A stretch of 64,000 nt of DNA from Ottelia alismoides (GCA_037367405.1 JAZKJV010002332.1:124001-188000), one strand, 5' to 3'. Counted from the stretch's first letter, positions 26,080 through 36,356 are shown. Numbers and translations: made by a program. The notes: a model not told the origin generated them from the letters alone.

Positions 26080-26339
26080 TGTCTCTACAAAGGCAAAAGA
26101 CCCGAACTCAAGTGTTGTCAAATGAATATACATCTGTTATGGTCTCTGCTCTAGTACTGCAGGACTGGTAGAAGTGTGGTCAAGGGGGAAAAGGGTGGTG
26201 TCGAACTCGGGTTCAGAGAGTAGGTCTGGGCTCTCACAAACCAACTTAGACGACTGGGGCAGAGTGCATGAAAGAGGCGCAACCAGAGGTTGCCTAAGGG
26301 ACCTCCAGTTCATCATCGTGATGTAGAGAGGAAGGCCGA
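26080..26339 (-). other. E2 leader, gag-proximal part
   Basis: Non-coding. It resembles E1 7815-8065 up to about CATCATCGTGATGTAGAGAG, after which homology to E1 stops. This marks the edge of the inserted block, approximate to about 10 bases. Confidence 0.55.
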
Positions 26340-26399
26340 TGAATGGAAATGCCTCGTCTACCCTTCTTAATTCTATCAAATTATTGATCAAATTAAAAG

Positions 26400-27190
26400 T
26401 TTAAGCTCGTTGCAATCGGGTAATCAAGACTTCATCAAAAACACCACTCAGACTTAAATGAATATCAAGTTTAAGTGGCAGATTTATTTTACTTGAGCAA
26501 GCCCAACGTCGAACCAAGGGAGGCCGCTGTCTCCTTAGGTATTCGAATCCATGACTGACAGGGAATGGACCAATGAAGTCGATGCCCCAGGCGTCAAAGA
26601 CATCACAAATGATGACAGGCTGCATCGACATCTCATCCTTGGAACCAACGGTTCCTCCCATTCATCGGGATACTGGGTAGGACTTCATAAAGGTGATCGC
26701 ATCGCGAAACAAAGTCGGCAAGTATAAGTCACACTGAAGTACCTTTCATACGGTCCTCTTCCCGGAGTGGTGTCCTCCTGCCTCCATACTGTGGCATAAA
26801 GTAAGGACACTTTTATATTCCTCCTGAGAAATACAATGTCTCCATACACAATCCGATCCTTCAATGAAAAGGATCGGATCCTCCCAATGGTAATGTCTCG
26901 AATCCGACTTCAGCCGGTCTATGTGGCTTTTGGGTCAATTTTCGGGAACTTTCCTGGAGACAAGATAGTTCACGATATTGGCATACCATGGGAGTGAGTC
27001 GACAACAAAAATCGACTCGTCGGGGAAGGAGTCTCGAATTGGCATATCATCATAAGCATTAAGATCCTAGAGACGGGAGAGGTGATCAGCTACTTCATTC
27101 TTCATTACAGGTTTATCACCAATGTCCAAATCAAACTCCTGGATAAGCAGAATCCACCTAAGAAGATGCGCCTTCGTGTCCTTCTTTTCC
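26400..27190 (-). pseudogene. E3 integrase fragment
   Basis: Third Athila-like pol copy, more diverged from E1 and E2 than those are from each other. On the minus strand, 26661-26530 shows FDAWGIDFIGPFPVSHGF, the first catalytic aspartate block. The zinc-binding part upstream (about 26700-27000) is only traceable through nucleotide similarity to 20550-20800. Right after GFEYLRRQRP the integrase stops and a non-pol sequence begins (26510 downward). The rest of the core and the C-terminal domain are missing: a truncation, not only decay. Confidence 0.7.
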
Positions 27191-27227
27191 ATTAAGTATC
27201 ATAGCGCTGTATGGTCCGTGAATACAT

Positions 27228-28720
27228 CTACCTTAGACCGATTAAGTGAGATTTGAACTTATCCAAGGCAAACACTACGTCAAGCATCTCCTTTTCCGTA
27301 GCTGTATAGTTACACTGAGCAGTATCGAGCACTTTGCTTGCATAGTGTATAGAGAACAGGACGCCATCCCTCCTTTGTCCTAACACAACCCAAACAACAA
27401 AATCTGATGCGTCCATCATGATCTCAAAATGTAGAGACCAATCTGGGTCTTGTAGGATCGGGGCATCCATGATCATTCCTTGTAATTGCTTAAAGGCTTC
27501 AAGACATTTGTGATCAAAAATGAACTCCATGTCCTTGCCTGAAAGCTCAGTTAGCGGTCAGGCAATCTTATAGAAATCCTTGATAAATATTCGATAAAAT
27601 CCAACCTGCCTGAGGAAGGACCGCAACTATTTTACGTTGGTTGGTGGCTGGATTCGTCTGATCACGTCTACCTTGGCAGGGTCAACCTCCATCCCACTCT
27701 TGGAGATGACATGCCCCAACACAATGCCCTCCATCATCATGAAGTGACTTTTCTCCCAGGAGAGCACCAGATTGATCTCACAACATGACTTGCGGACTCG
27801 ATCCAGATTCTTAAGAGAGGAGTCGAAGGAATCGTCATGAACCGAGAAGTAATCCATGAAGACTTCCAGGAATTTGTCGATCATTTTGGCGAATACAGCA
27901 ATCATGCACCTTTGAAATGTACGAGGAGCATTGCATAGCCCAAAGGGCATACGCCCGAAAGCAAATGTACCAAAGGGGCATATAAACGTGGTTTTCTCCT
28001 GGTCCTCAGGAGCTATGGCTACTTGATTGTAGCCCGAGAACCCATCTAAAAAGCTGAAGAAATCTTTCCCCGCTAATCTCTCTAAGATCTGATCAATAAA
28101 GGTAGGGGGAAATGATCCTTCTTCGTCGCAACATTCAGGTGTCTGTAATCCACACAGATGCACCACGACGTGGGTACTCGTCTCATGATCTCCTCTCTGT
28201 CCTCAATGGTGGTCGCCTGAATTCCCAACTTTTTCGGGACAACATGTATTGAAGCCACCCATTTGGAGTCGGAGATGGGATAAATAAAACCCATGTCACA
28301 CCATTTTTCTTTCACCTTCTTCACTACCACTCGTAAATTTGGATTCAATCGACGTTGGAATTCATGAGAGGCTTTAGCCTCATTCTCCAGGTAGATATGG
28401 TGCGAAAACAAAGCAGGATTTATCCCGTGGAGATCGGAGATGCTCCAGCCTATCGCCTTGTGGTTTTTCTAAAGGATCTCTAGCAAGCGAGATTCCTGCT
28501 CCTCGGTCAATCGCGAGCTGATGATGACCGGATATTTCTTCGTTTGTCCCGTAAGGAAGGCGTAATTTAGTGTCGTGGGTAAAGGCTTGAGCTCAGGTAA
28601 GGTGTGATCATTAAGGAAGTCTGGCTCAATCGAATCTGTCTATGTGCTGGTAGTGGTTGGATCAGTCATTGAAATTTCTGCCACCAACTCATTCGGCTCT
28701 GGAGTCGGATCATCAAAGGT
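27228..28720 (-). pseudogene. E3 reverse transcriptase and RNase H fragment
   Basis: On the minus strand, 28411-28082 carries the RT lead-in (MFSHHIYLENEAKASHEF, then RRLNP) and SDSKWVASIHVVPKK. 28166-27627 carries FSFLDGFSGYNQVAIAPEDQ, CPFGTFAFGRMPFGLCNAP and the catalytic block, here FMDYF, so the second aspartate of FMDDF is lost. RNase H follows at 27530-27228 (DASDFVVWVVLGQRRDG). Upstream the homology ends abruptly near 28720 in the protease-RT linker. The motifs are textbook Athila, which supports the lineage call for all three copies. Confidence 0.88.
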
Positions 28721-28734
28721 TTCATTAATTTTGT

Positions 28735-31636
28735 TATTTGTTTTTTATTTTTGTTTTGATTTAAATTTAGATTTTTCTAGAGCCGCTACGTGTCACCCAT
28801 ATTATTATTATTATTTACTTCTTTAATTATTTCAATTAAATTATTTTAATTAATTAATTTAATTATTATTAATGTTATTTAAATAAGCACCACGTGGCCG
28901 TATCTCAATGCGCCACGTGGCACCCCCTCCTTATCTCTCCTCTGGTCACGTGCTGCGCACGTGACCTTCCCCTCCCCTTCTCCAAGGACATGCAAACACC
29001 ATCTCCCTCTCTTCCGTTTCTTGCAGCGCAAGGACCCCCAACTCGCCCCACGACCTCCTCACCCATCCGCACAACGTGTCGCAACCACCCGCTCGCCCAC
29101 GAAACCCCCTCTTTCTAATCATTCCTCATCACCCCACTCTGCATACCTCACCCACGGACCCTACATCCTGCGCTACTTCTCTTTGCGTCGACCGTAAAAA
29201 GTTGACGACCCCCTACTATTCATACATCTGCCTTGCTGGGTATTGAGTGAGTTCTGGAGAGAGTGTTATTGGTGACAGCGAGTGCCACCCATCTGAGCGA
29301 ATACCTCCCCGTGTCTAGGCGAGATCCAAGGTGACCATCCGGTGACCTTATTGCGAGCTCTTCAAGCTCGCCGAGCTCCGCATGAGCCACGGCGTTGAGC
29401 GACAATCGAAGGACCTCTCCCGATCGAGCTCCTTCTTCCCAGGAACCCACGCATTTCACCCCAGGTAACTTCTTCTTCTTTCACGTACTTTCTTCGTCAT
29501 CTTCTTCCTTTATTTCTCTACCACCGTTCTCTCTCTCTCTCTCTGATCCACCATTATCCATCCACTGAATCACCAAAAGTTTTACACATTCATGGATAAA
29601 TCATATGTTTTGAATCTAATGGAGTTTTTTCTTGAATTTTTTAGAGCAATCTCATTAACCAATTAATCCAACATTTAAGCAACTTAAACAAATGCATGGC
29701 AAAACAGGGGAATTTGTGAAATCCCTTATTTTTGCCCCACGTTCTCTCTCCTCCTCCTTCTCTCTTATCCTTCCTCTCTTCTTCCATCTCCACCCTCTCA
29801 TCCCTCCCCCAAGGTTCGCCTCGCACGGCCCGCACGTGGCCACGTCTTCATCGACACACCGCCGACGCCAGCAGGTCTACTTCGCCACACCATCGACCGC
29901 CCCTCCTCCCAACAGCAGGTTGCCACCCTATCCTTGCTGGCAGTACAAGCTCTAGAAGCACCTCCATCAACCACGTACTTCGCCACGCCTAGAGCTGACC
30001 ACTCCACCTCATCGACAACGACTGCAGTATCGTCATCAACGGGCGTGTGTCACCCTATGCTCATCTACCGTAGCTCCTCGCGTGGAGCTCCGCCAGTCCA
30101 CGCCCCCACCACCCCGCACGGGATCAGCCACCATCTACCTTTGGTCTTCCCGACCTCGATTGACCGCCCTCCGCGCCTTTGGCCGCAGTGCCTTCACGAA
30201 CACAGCAAGCCCCAAGCTATCTCGCTGCATTCCAGTCATTGCACCTGCAGCGCCTCCTGCCTTCGCTGTAGTGCATCCTCCGCTCATGCCTCAGCCAGCG
30301 CCTCCCACGTGATCTCCGCGAGCAGAACCTACAGCGACTTCTTCATCAAGCCACTAATCAGCCACCACCATCTCCCACAAAATTAAAGGGGGGGGGGGCA
30401 AAGAGAAAATATAACAAAGAGAGAAAGGCATTCAAAAGAGTCACGTGGAGGGAGCCACCTTTTGGGGATTTTACGCATACACCCCCTACACTTCCAAAAA
30501 TAACAAGTAAGACCCGATCATCTGAGTCACGTGAGGAGCACGGATCTGAAGCCCCTAGAGCTCCTGGAAATTACACTTGTGCCCCGCTAGTCTGAGGTCA
30601 CGTGCACTACACGAGTCAACTGGAGAAATTGCATATCTACCCTAGCGTGTTTAGGTAATCTCATCTCAGTCCAGTAAGCATATTTCCTTATTCAATTTTA
30701 ATTTTGTATTGCATTTATATCCCTGTGTTTACACGTTTATTTAGGCATTCAATTAGCTTCATTTTTAAATTCCAAAAATTGTAACTTGTATAATATCTTA
30801 TGCTTTGTATTTGTTGATGTTTGTTTAATTTCTAGGAGCAATATTCTATTTAATATAATTTTTTTGGTAGAAATTAGCATATTTTGTCACTGTTCATTGT
30901 TAAATTCTTATTAAATTAATTGTCGCTTCAAAAATCACCAAAAAATCACATTAGGTAGAGTTTAAATACTACATTATGCTCAAAAATCATTGCATTTGCA
31001 CGCATTACGAGGCCTTAATAAATTAATTTGTATTTTGCTTAATTGGCTTTTAGTAGGTCCAAAATTAATTATTTTTAAGGTTTAACATTTTTCCCGGAAT
31101 CCTCTCACATAAAGTCATCTAGGATAATTTTAGTTCTTCAAAATAATTTAATTTATATTTACTAATTAATTTTGCAAAAATCACCATGCATTCATCTTTA
31201 ATTCCTATTAAATTCATACATAGTCTAAAAATTCCAAAAAAATTGTAGACACTTAGTTTCATATCATTCCATCATCTGACCATGTTTCATTAATTTTGGA
31301 CTTTATTTGATTATCTTTATAATTTAAGTTGTAAATTTGGACTGAAATTGCATTGTTTTTCCTTTATTGCACAAAAATTCCTAAAAAAGACCAAAAATAT
31401 TCTTCTGAAAATCTGATCTTAAAATTAACTAAAAATTTACCTATGGAGACAACTGCCTCCCTGAGTTCTACGTTGCAAGAGCTTGCCCATGTAAAATAAA
31501 TTTGTCGCTTAAACTTGATATGCATTTAAGTCTTAGTGGTGTTTTTGATGAAGTCTTGATTACCGGACGGCAACGAACTTAACTTTTAATTTGATCGATA
31601 ATTTGGTTGAATTAACAAGGGTAGATGGCACATTTT
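28735..31636 (+). repeat. LTR-like segment in plus orientation with G-box cluster
   Basis: Layout as in the other long LTRs here: T-rich start containing TTTTTCTAGAGCC (28776-28788), AT-rich stretch, promoter-like part, CT-rich leader with an AG/GTAAC splice-donor-like site at 29463, C-rich part (29650-30380), then AT-rich DNA to 31636. The first 60 bases match the complement of 32622-32690. The last 160 bases match the complement of 26345-26510. Nine CACGTG boxes occur between 28891 and 30604. The proline/serine-rich frames at 29692-30386 overlap each other and look like composition artefacts. Confidence 0.5.
28891..28963. promoter_or_regulatory. Cluster of four CACGTG boxes
   Basis: CACGTG at 28891, 28914, 28947 and 28958. 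The last two form a perfect palindrome (28946-28964). CACGTG is the core bound by plant bZIP and bHLH factors. Five more occur at 29833, 30306, 30442, 30528 and 30599. Confidence 0.6.
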
Positions 31637-31639
31637 CAA

Positions 31640-32847
31640 AATGGTATTGTTGCTGGGGCTGCGTTGCGCCGCGCGCGGGCGACCGATGGGAAGGAGTAGA
31701 GGACCTTACGGCTGGATCTAGCGGAGGTGGACCCACTACGATGGCGCGCAGACAGTTGGTGGCCGCGCAACCGGAGGGCACGTAGGTGTAAGGCTGGCCG
31801 ACCAAGCGGTGCAAGCAGCCATGGCTGAGAAGGGCCGCGTCCAAGGAGGGGGAGCGTGGTCGGCCAGAAGCTCCTCCTCTCTTTTTTTATTATTTTTTTG
31901 GATTTTTTTGTATTTTTTTGAAATAAAAAGAATGTAGAAAAGAAATGTGGTGGTTATATTGTGATGGTGGTGTGTTTGATGTATATGGTGATTGTGATGG
32001 TGTGTTTTATGATGAACAACAAGGAAGAAAATTGTGAGATAAAAAATAAAATGACAAGGAAAAGGAGAGGGATTACTTACCTATGATTCGCCGCAATTTG
32101 GAGGAGCTATGCTGCAACTCCGATCATCGCTTCAAGAAGATGACGGATGCTCCGAAGCTCTGGTAGCCGACGTGGATATATGTTGCAACGTGAATAAAAA
32201 AATCCACGGATCTTGTCGAAGGGAATAGCCGTCGTCGCTCTACCTAAACGTGTCGCAACTGTCACCTACAACCGAAGGGGGTTCTTGGCTCTCGTCTCTC
32301 AATTGGCGGATGATCGAAAATGGTGGAGATGATGGGAATAAAAAGGAAGAGGAGAGGGAAGTTGGAGAAGAAGTGGAGAGAATGGAGTGGTGGAGAGAGT
32401 GGTGACTTGGAGTGGAAGACAAGTAAGGTTGAAGAAGTAAAAGGGAAAAAATAAATAAAATAAGTAGGCTATTCAAAATAAAAGAGAAAATAAAGGTAAA
32501 AGAAAATACTAAAATAAATTAAAATAAATAAATAAATGTAAATAAATAATTAATTAAAATCAACAAATAATAATAAAATAAATAAAATAAAATCCGAAAA
32601 TAATAAAAAATGGTTGACATGTGGTGGCTCCAGAAAAATCGAAATTTAAATCAAAACAAAAATTGAAAAGAAATACAAAAGAGGTCAAATCAAAAGGTGG
32701 TTAACACAAAAGTTGCCCATCACGACGAGATCTACAACTTTCGTGAAGGGCCGAAAATCAAAAGAAGTCATTTGTACAAAATGTATATTTGGGTGGTACC
32801 TTATTGATATAAAATACTGCATTTTTATGTTTTGCATTTTTTGTCAT
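31640..32847 (-). repeat. Minus-oriented LTR segment (inner part)
   Basis: Read on the minus strand from 32847: AT-rich part, TTTTTCTGGAGCCACCACATG (complement near 32620-32645), CT-rich leader (32450-32250), then an AG/GTAAGT donor-like site (complement of 32075-32082) followed by CT-rich and T-rich DNA, then a GC-rich part that ends abruptly at 31640 against the plus-oriented segment. This is the same layout as 28735-31636 and 56800-57800. Continuous with 36345-36983 once the LINE is removed. Confidence 0.5.
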
Positions 32848-32859
32848 TTTTAAATAATA
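32848..32859. repeat. LINE target-site duplication, 3' copy
   Basis: TTTTAAATAATA, identical to 36345-36356. It directly follows the LINE tail on the minus strand. Confidence 0.8.
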
Positions 32860-32893
32860 CAATATACAACAACAACAAAGCCTTTTCCCACAA

Positions 32894-35800
32894 TTAAGTA
32901 GGGTCGGCTACATGGATTCTTCGCCTCCATTCAGATCTATCTTGGGTCAATCTCGGAATTATATCCAGCAAACTATGATCCCTTCGTATAGTCTCTTTCC
33001 AACACTTCTTGGGCCGTCCTCACCCTCTCTTAGCCGGCTCAACATCCCAACACTCGCATCTCCTAACCGGTGCATCAGTTGACCTTCTTTGCAAATGACC
33101 AAACTATCTTAAGCGGTTTTCTCGCATCTTATCCTCGATCGGAGCTACACCAACTTTCTTTATGATTGCATCATTCCGAATCCGATCTTTACGTGTATGT
33201 CCACACATCCATCTTAGCATTTTCATTTCTGCTACAGCCATTCTCTGCACATGTCTATGGTTCACAGGCCAACATTCAGAACCATAAAGCATAGCAGGTC
33301 TCACGGTTGCTTTGTAAAACTTTCCTTTAATTTTTAAAGGTATTTTCTTATCACAGAGAACAGCGGAGGCTCCTCTCCACTTTAGCCAGCCTGCATTTAT
33401 TCTATTAGTAACATCTCCATCAATTTCTCCATCATGTTGCAAAATAGATCCCAGATATCTAAAAGAATCTCTCTTCTGGATGTTATCGTCACCAATCTTC
33501 ACCTCGATTCCTTCACCATTGCTTCCATCAAAGGTGCATTCCATATATTCCGTCTTAGCCCTACTTATACGAAAACCTTTAGTCTCCAATGCATGTCTCC
33601 AAAACTCAAGCTTCTCATTTACTCCATCTATAGTCTCGTCAATCAACACAATATCATCAGCAAATAACATACACCAAGGTACCTCGTCCTGAATGTGACT
33701 TGTCAACTCGTCCATAATCAAAGTAAAAAGAAATGGACTCAAAGCTGAACCTTGATGTAAACCAATGTTGATATCAAAATAGTCAGTCCTCCCTGTCGGG
33801 GTCCTTACACAAGATAAAGCCCTATCATACATATCCTTTATGAGATTAATGTATAGGACAGGTACTTGTCTCTTCTCCAAAACTCTCCATAGTATCTCTC
33901 GTGGGACGGAATCGTAAGCCTTCTCCAAATCAATAAAGATCGTATGGAGATTCTTCCTTTTAGCCCTATAAATCTCCATTGTTCTCCTCAGCAAATGGAT
34001 GGCTTCAATAGTTGAGCGACCTGGCATGAATCCGAATTGATTTTCTTTTATTTGGGAAACTTGCCTCAACCTTCTTTCAATCACACGTTCCCAAATTTTC
34101 ATAGTGTGACTCATCAGCTTGATACCTATGTAATTTGAACAATTTTGAATGTCTCCTTTGTTCTTATAAAGAGGCACCACGATACTCCTCCTCCAATCTT
34201 CAGGCATTTTCTTACTTCGCCAAATAACATTGAATAGATTCGTAAGCCAAGTCAAACCACGCTCACCTAAAACTTTTCCAAACTTCTACAGGGATGTCAT
34301 CCGGTCCAACACCTTTCCCAGGTCTCATAACCTTCAAAGCCTCCTCTACTTCTTTTCTTTGTATTCGTCTATAGCATGCACGAATGAAGTAACTTTCACT
34401 ACTAGCTAGATCACCCAAAGTGATCTCTCTATTTCCTTCTCCAATGAAAAGTTTACGGAAGTATTGCTCCCATCTAGTCTCTATATCCTTCTGATGAACA
34501 AGCACGTGACCTTCCTCGTCCTTAATGCATCTCACTTGAGAAAGGTCTTTGGTCTTTCTTTCTCTTGCTTTGGCCAACCTGAATATATCCTTCTGGCCCT
34601 CCTTAGAGTTGAGATTTTTATACAAAACCTCATAAGCTTTTGACTTAGCTTCGCTTACAGCCTTCTTCGCTTCCTTCTTCACTATTTTATAGTCTGTGAC
34701 AGTTTCCTCTGTTCTATCCTTAGACATAGCTTTAAAGCAAGCTCTTTTAATTTTTAGCTTCTCCTGCACCCCTTCACTCCACCACCAAGCCTCCTTTTGA
34801 CCTGGAGCTCCTCCTTTTGACTCGCCTAGCATCTCTTTGGCTACCTTTCGGATACAAGATGCTACTGCCTCCCACATCTCATTTGCACTACCGCTACAAT
34901 CCCAAGATAAGTCTTCTAAAACCTTCTCCCTGAAGCTTGATTGCTTCAGCGGAAGATTCCACCACCTAGTTCTAGAGATCTTAGGAACCTTCCTTTTCTT
35001 CACCAGCCCTTTTATTTGTAAATCCAAGACTAAAAAGCGATGTTGGGTTGTCAAACTCTCTCCAGGGATTACTTTGCAATCTTTGCAACACAACCGATCT
35101 CTTCTCCTCAACGCAAAGTAATCGATCTGTGTTCTAGTTGTGCCACTCTTATAAGTAATTAAATGCTCCTCCCTCTTCTTGAAAAGAGTGTTTGCTATGA
35201 AAAGATCATATGCAGTTACAAAATCCAGAATGACTTTTCCCTCTTCGTTTCTATCCCCAAAACCATGTCCTCCATGCACACTTGCATACCCTAAAACATC
35301 TTTTCCCACATGTCCATTAAGATCTCCACCTATGCAAACCATCTCTCTTTGTGGGATTACTTGTAAAATCTTATCCAGATCCTCCCAAAAAGCTTGTTTA
35401 GTCCTTTCATCTAAACCAATTTGTGGTGCATAAACTGAGATGATATTCAGAATAATTCTTCTTGAAGCACCAACTTTAGCAAAATAATCTGATCCCCAAA
35501 TCTTTGCACCTCAACCACACAATCCTTCAAATCTTTATGAACAACCACTCCAACACCATTTCTTCCCTTATCTTTACCTGAATACCAAAGTTTAAAGCCT
35601 GTCTTCTCGATCTCCCTTGCTTTCTCTCCAACCCATTTAGTCTCTTGAAGACATAATATATTAATCTTCCTTCTTTCCATTGTATCCACTATCTCCATCA
35701 ATTTTCCAGTTAAAGTACCGATATTCCAACTACCAATCCGTAACTTCCTTTGCAATCTCTTTTGGACTAACTTCTTTACTCGCATGCGTCCACTATGCGA

Positions 35801-36052
35801 GAACCCTTGCAAATTTTGGACTGCATCCGGGCGGTGATGCAACGGAACTAGATTATTTACCCGCATGCGTTCCTCATGCGAGAACCCTTGCAAATTTTGA
35901 ACTACATCCAGGCTGCGATGTAGCGGCCCTTGCCAATTTTTCTTTGCATTCGGGCGATGCAACGCGTCGCAAGTAGGGAACGCCCCAACGAAATCTGTAT
36001 GTTTGCTTAAATCCATGTTTAAAAGATCCGAACGGTTTCGAGATAAATTCAT
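32894..36052 (-). pseudogene. LINE endonuclease-reverse transcriptase, nearly intact
   Basis: About 1050 codons from the ATG at 36052 to the TAA at 32894-32896. The apurinic-type endonuclease nicks target DNA: SWNIGTL, LQETKW (glutamate), GGDLNGH, then TRTQIDYFALRR and a TTQHRFLV histidine block are present. The reverse transcriptase keeps GFMPGRSTIEAI, FIDLEKAYDSVPRE, GLHQGSALSPFLF and the catalytic FADDIVLI. Lesions: one-base insertions near 35449-35460 and in an A-run at 34268-34280 (both split the frame), and stops at 33104-33106 (TAG where the family has tryptophan) and 33020-33022 (TGA, from an arginine codon). The N-terminal 90 residues hold an imperfect 27-residue repeat. With so few lesions it is much younger than the elements around it. 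Confidence 0.88.
35781..35965 (-). repeat. 81-bp tandem repeat in LINE reading-frame N-terminus
   Basis: CGCATGCG recurs at 35781 and 35862 with matching flanks (GCGAGAACCCTTGCAAATTTT in both), and a third partial unit reaches 35965. 81 bp is 27 codons, so the repeat keeps the frame (QNLQGFSH in both copies). Confidence 0.8.
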
Positions 36053-36102
36053 AAATAGTGTTCTTAGAAGAACTTTAAGAACACTATTTACGAATTTATC
36101 TC
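36040..36102. repeat. 27-bp inverted repeat (hairpin) upstream of LINE frame
   Basis: Arms 36040-36066 and 36076-36102 are complementary with one mismatch, around a 9-base loop. It includes the start codon region (ATG at 36052-36050) on the minus strand, so the transcript could place the start in a strong stem. Confidence 0.85.
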
Positions 36103-36187
36103 TCCTGCGCTGGCTGTCGGCTACCTAACGCGCAACCCTCCTCATTTACCCGGGCTTGGGACCGGCCATGGCTGAGTTAAACATATT

Positions 36188-36260
36188 TCCATTGCCGGGA
36201 TTTGAACCCGGGTCGCCTGGGTGAAAGCCAGGTATCCTAAGCGGACTAGACGATAATGGA
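36188..36260 (-). tRNA. tRNA-Glu (anticodon TTC)
   Basis: 73 nt on the minus strand. Anticodon stem CCTGG/CCAGG with loop CTTTCAC, giving anticodon TTC. T arm CCGGG/CCCGG with loop TTCAAAT. The acceptor stem pairs at six of seven positions; position 7 is A opposite C. The D arm differs slightly from the usual plant sequence. It lies 12 bp after the CTC gene and inside the LINE target duplication. Probably a lightly decayed gene or tRNA-derived module. Confidence 0.8.
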
Positions 36261-36272
36261 CTTAAACCAGTT

Positions 36273-36344
36273 TCCGTTGCCGGGACTCGAACCCGGGTCT
36301 CTCGGGTGAGAGCCGAGTATCCTAGCCAACTAGACTACAACGGA
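36273..36344 (-). tRNA. tRNA-Glu (anticodon CTC), at the exact LINE 5' end
   Basis: 72 nt on the minus strand. Acceptor stem TCCGTTG/CAACGGA pairs perfectly. Anticodon stem CTCGG/CCGAG with anticodon CTC. T loop TTCGAGT with a full GGTTCGAGTCC B box; A box TAGTCTAGTTGG. It looks like a normal nuclear plant tRNA-Glu with an intact internal RNA polymerase III promoter. Its first base (36344) is the first base of the LINE insertion. Confidence 0.93.
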
Positions 36345-36356
36345 TTTTAAATAATA
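36345..36356. repeat. LINE target-site duplication, 5' copy
   Basis: TTTTAAATAATA, identical to 32848-32859 and directly abutting base 1 of tRNA-Glu(CTC). Confidence 0.8.

Larger units (their letters stand above)
32860..36344 (-). mobile_element. RTE-type LINE headed by two tRNA-Glu genes
   Basis: Element of 3485 bp. 5' to 3' on the minus strand: tRNA-Glu(CTC), 12-nt spacer, tRNA-Glu(TTC), a GC-rich leader containing GGCCGGTCCCAAGCCCGGGT, a 27-bp hairpin, an endonuclease-reverse transcriptase frame, then a tail of TTG repeats (complement of 32864-32879). The tail and single reading frame are typical of plant RTE LINEs. An exact 12-bp duplication abuts both ends, so the tRNA genes lie inside the mobilised unit. 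It sits in the AT-rich part of a minus-oriented LTR. Confidence 0.85.

Noticed and set aside
29692..30386. Overlapping open frames of 76-150 residues rich in proline, serine and histidine
   Set aside because: They lie in the C-rich part of an LTR, overlap in several frames, have no recognisable domain, and parallel similar frames at 57301-57815 in the same place of another LTR.
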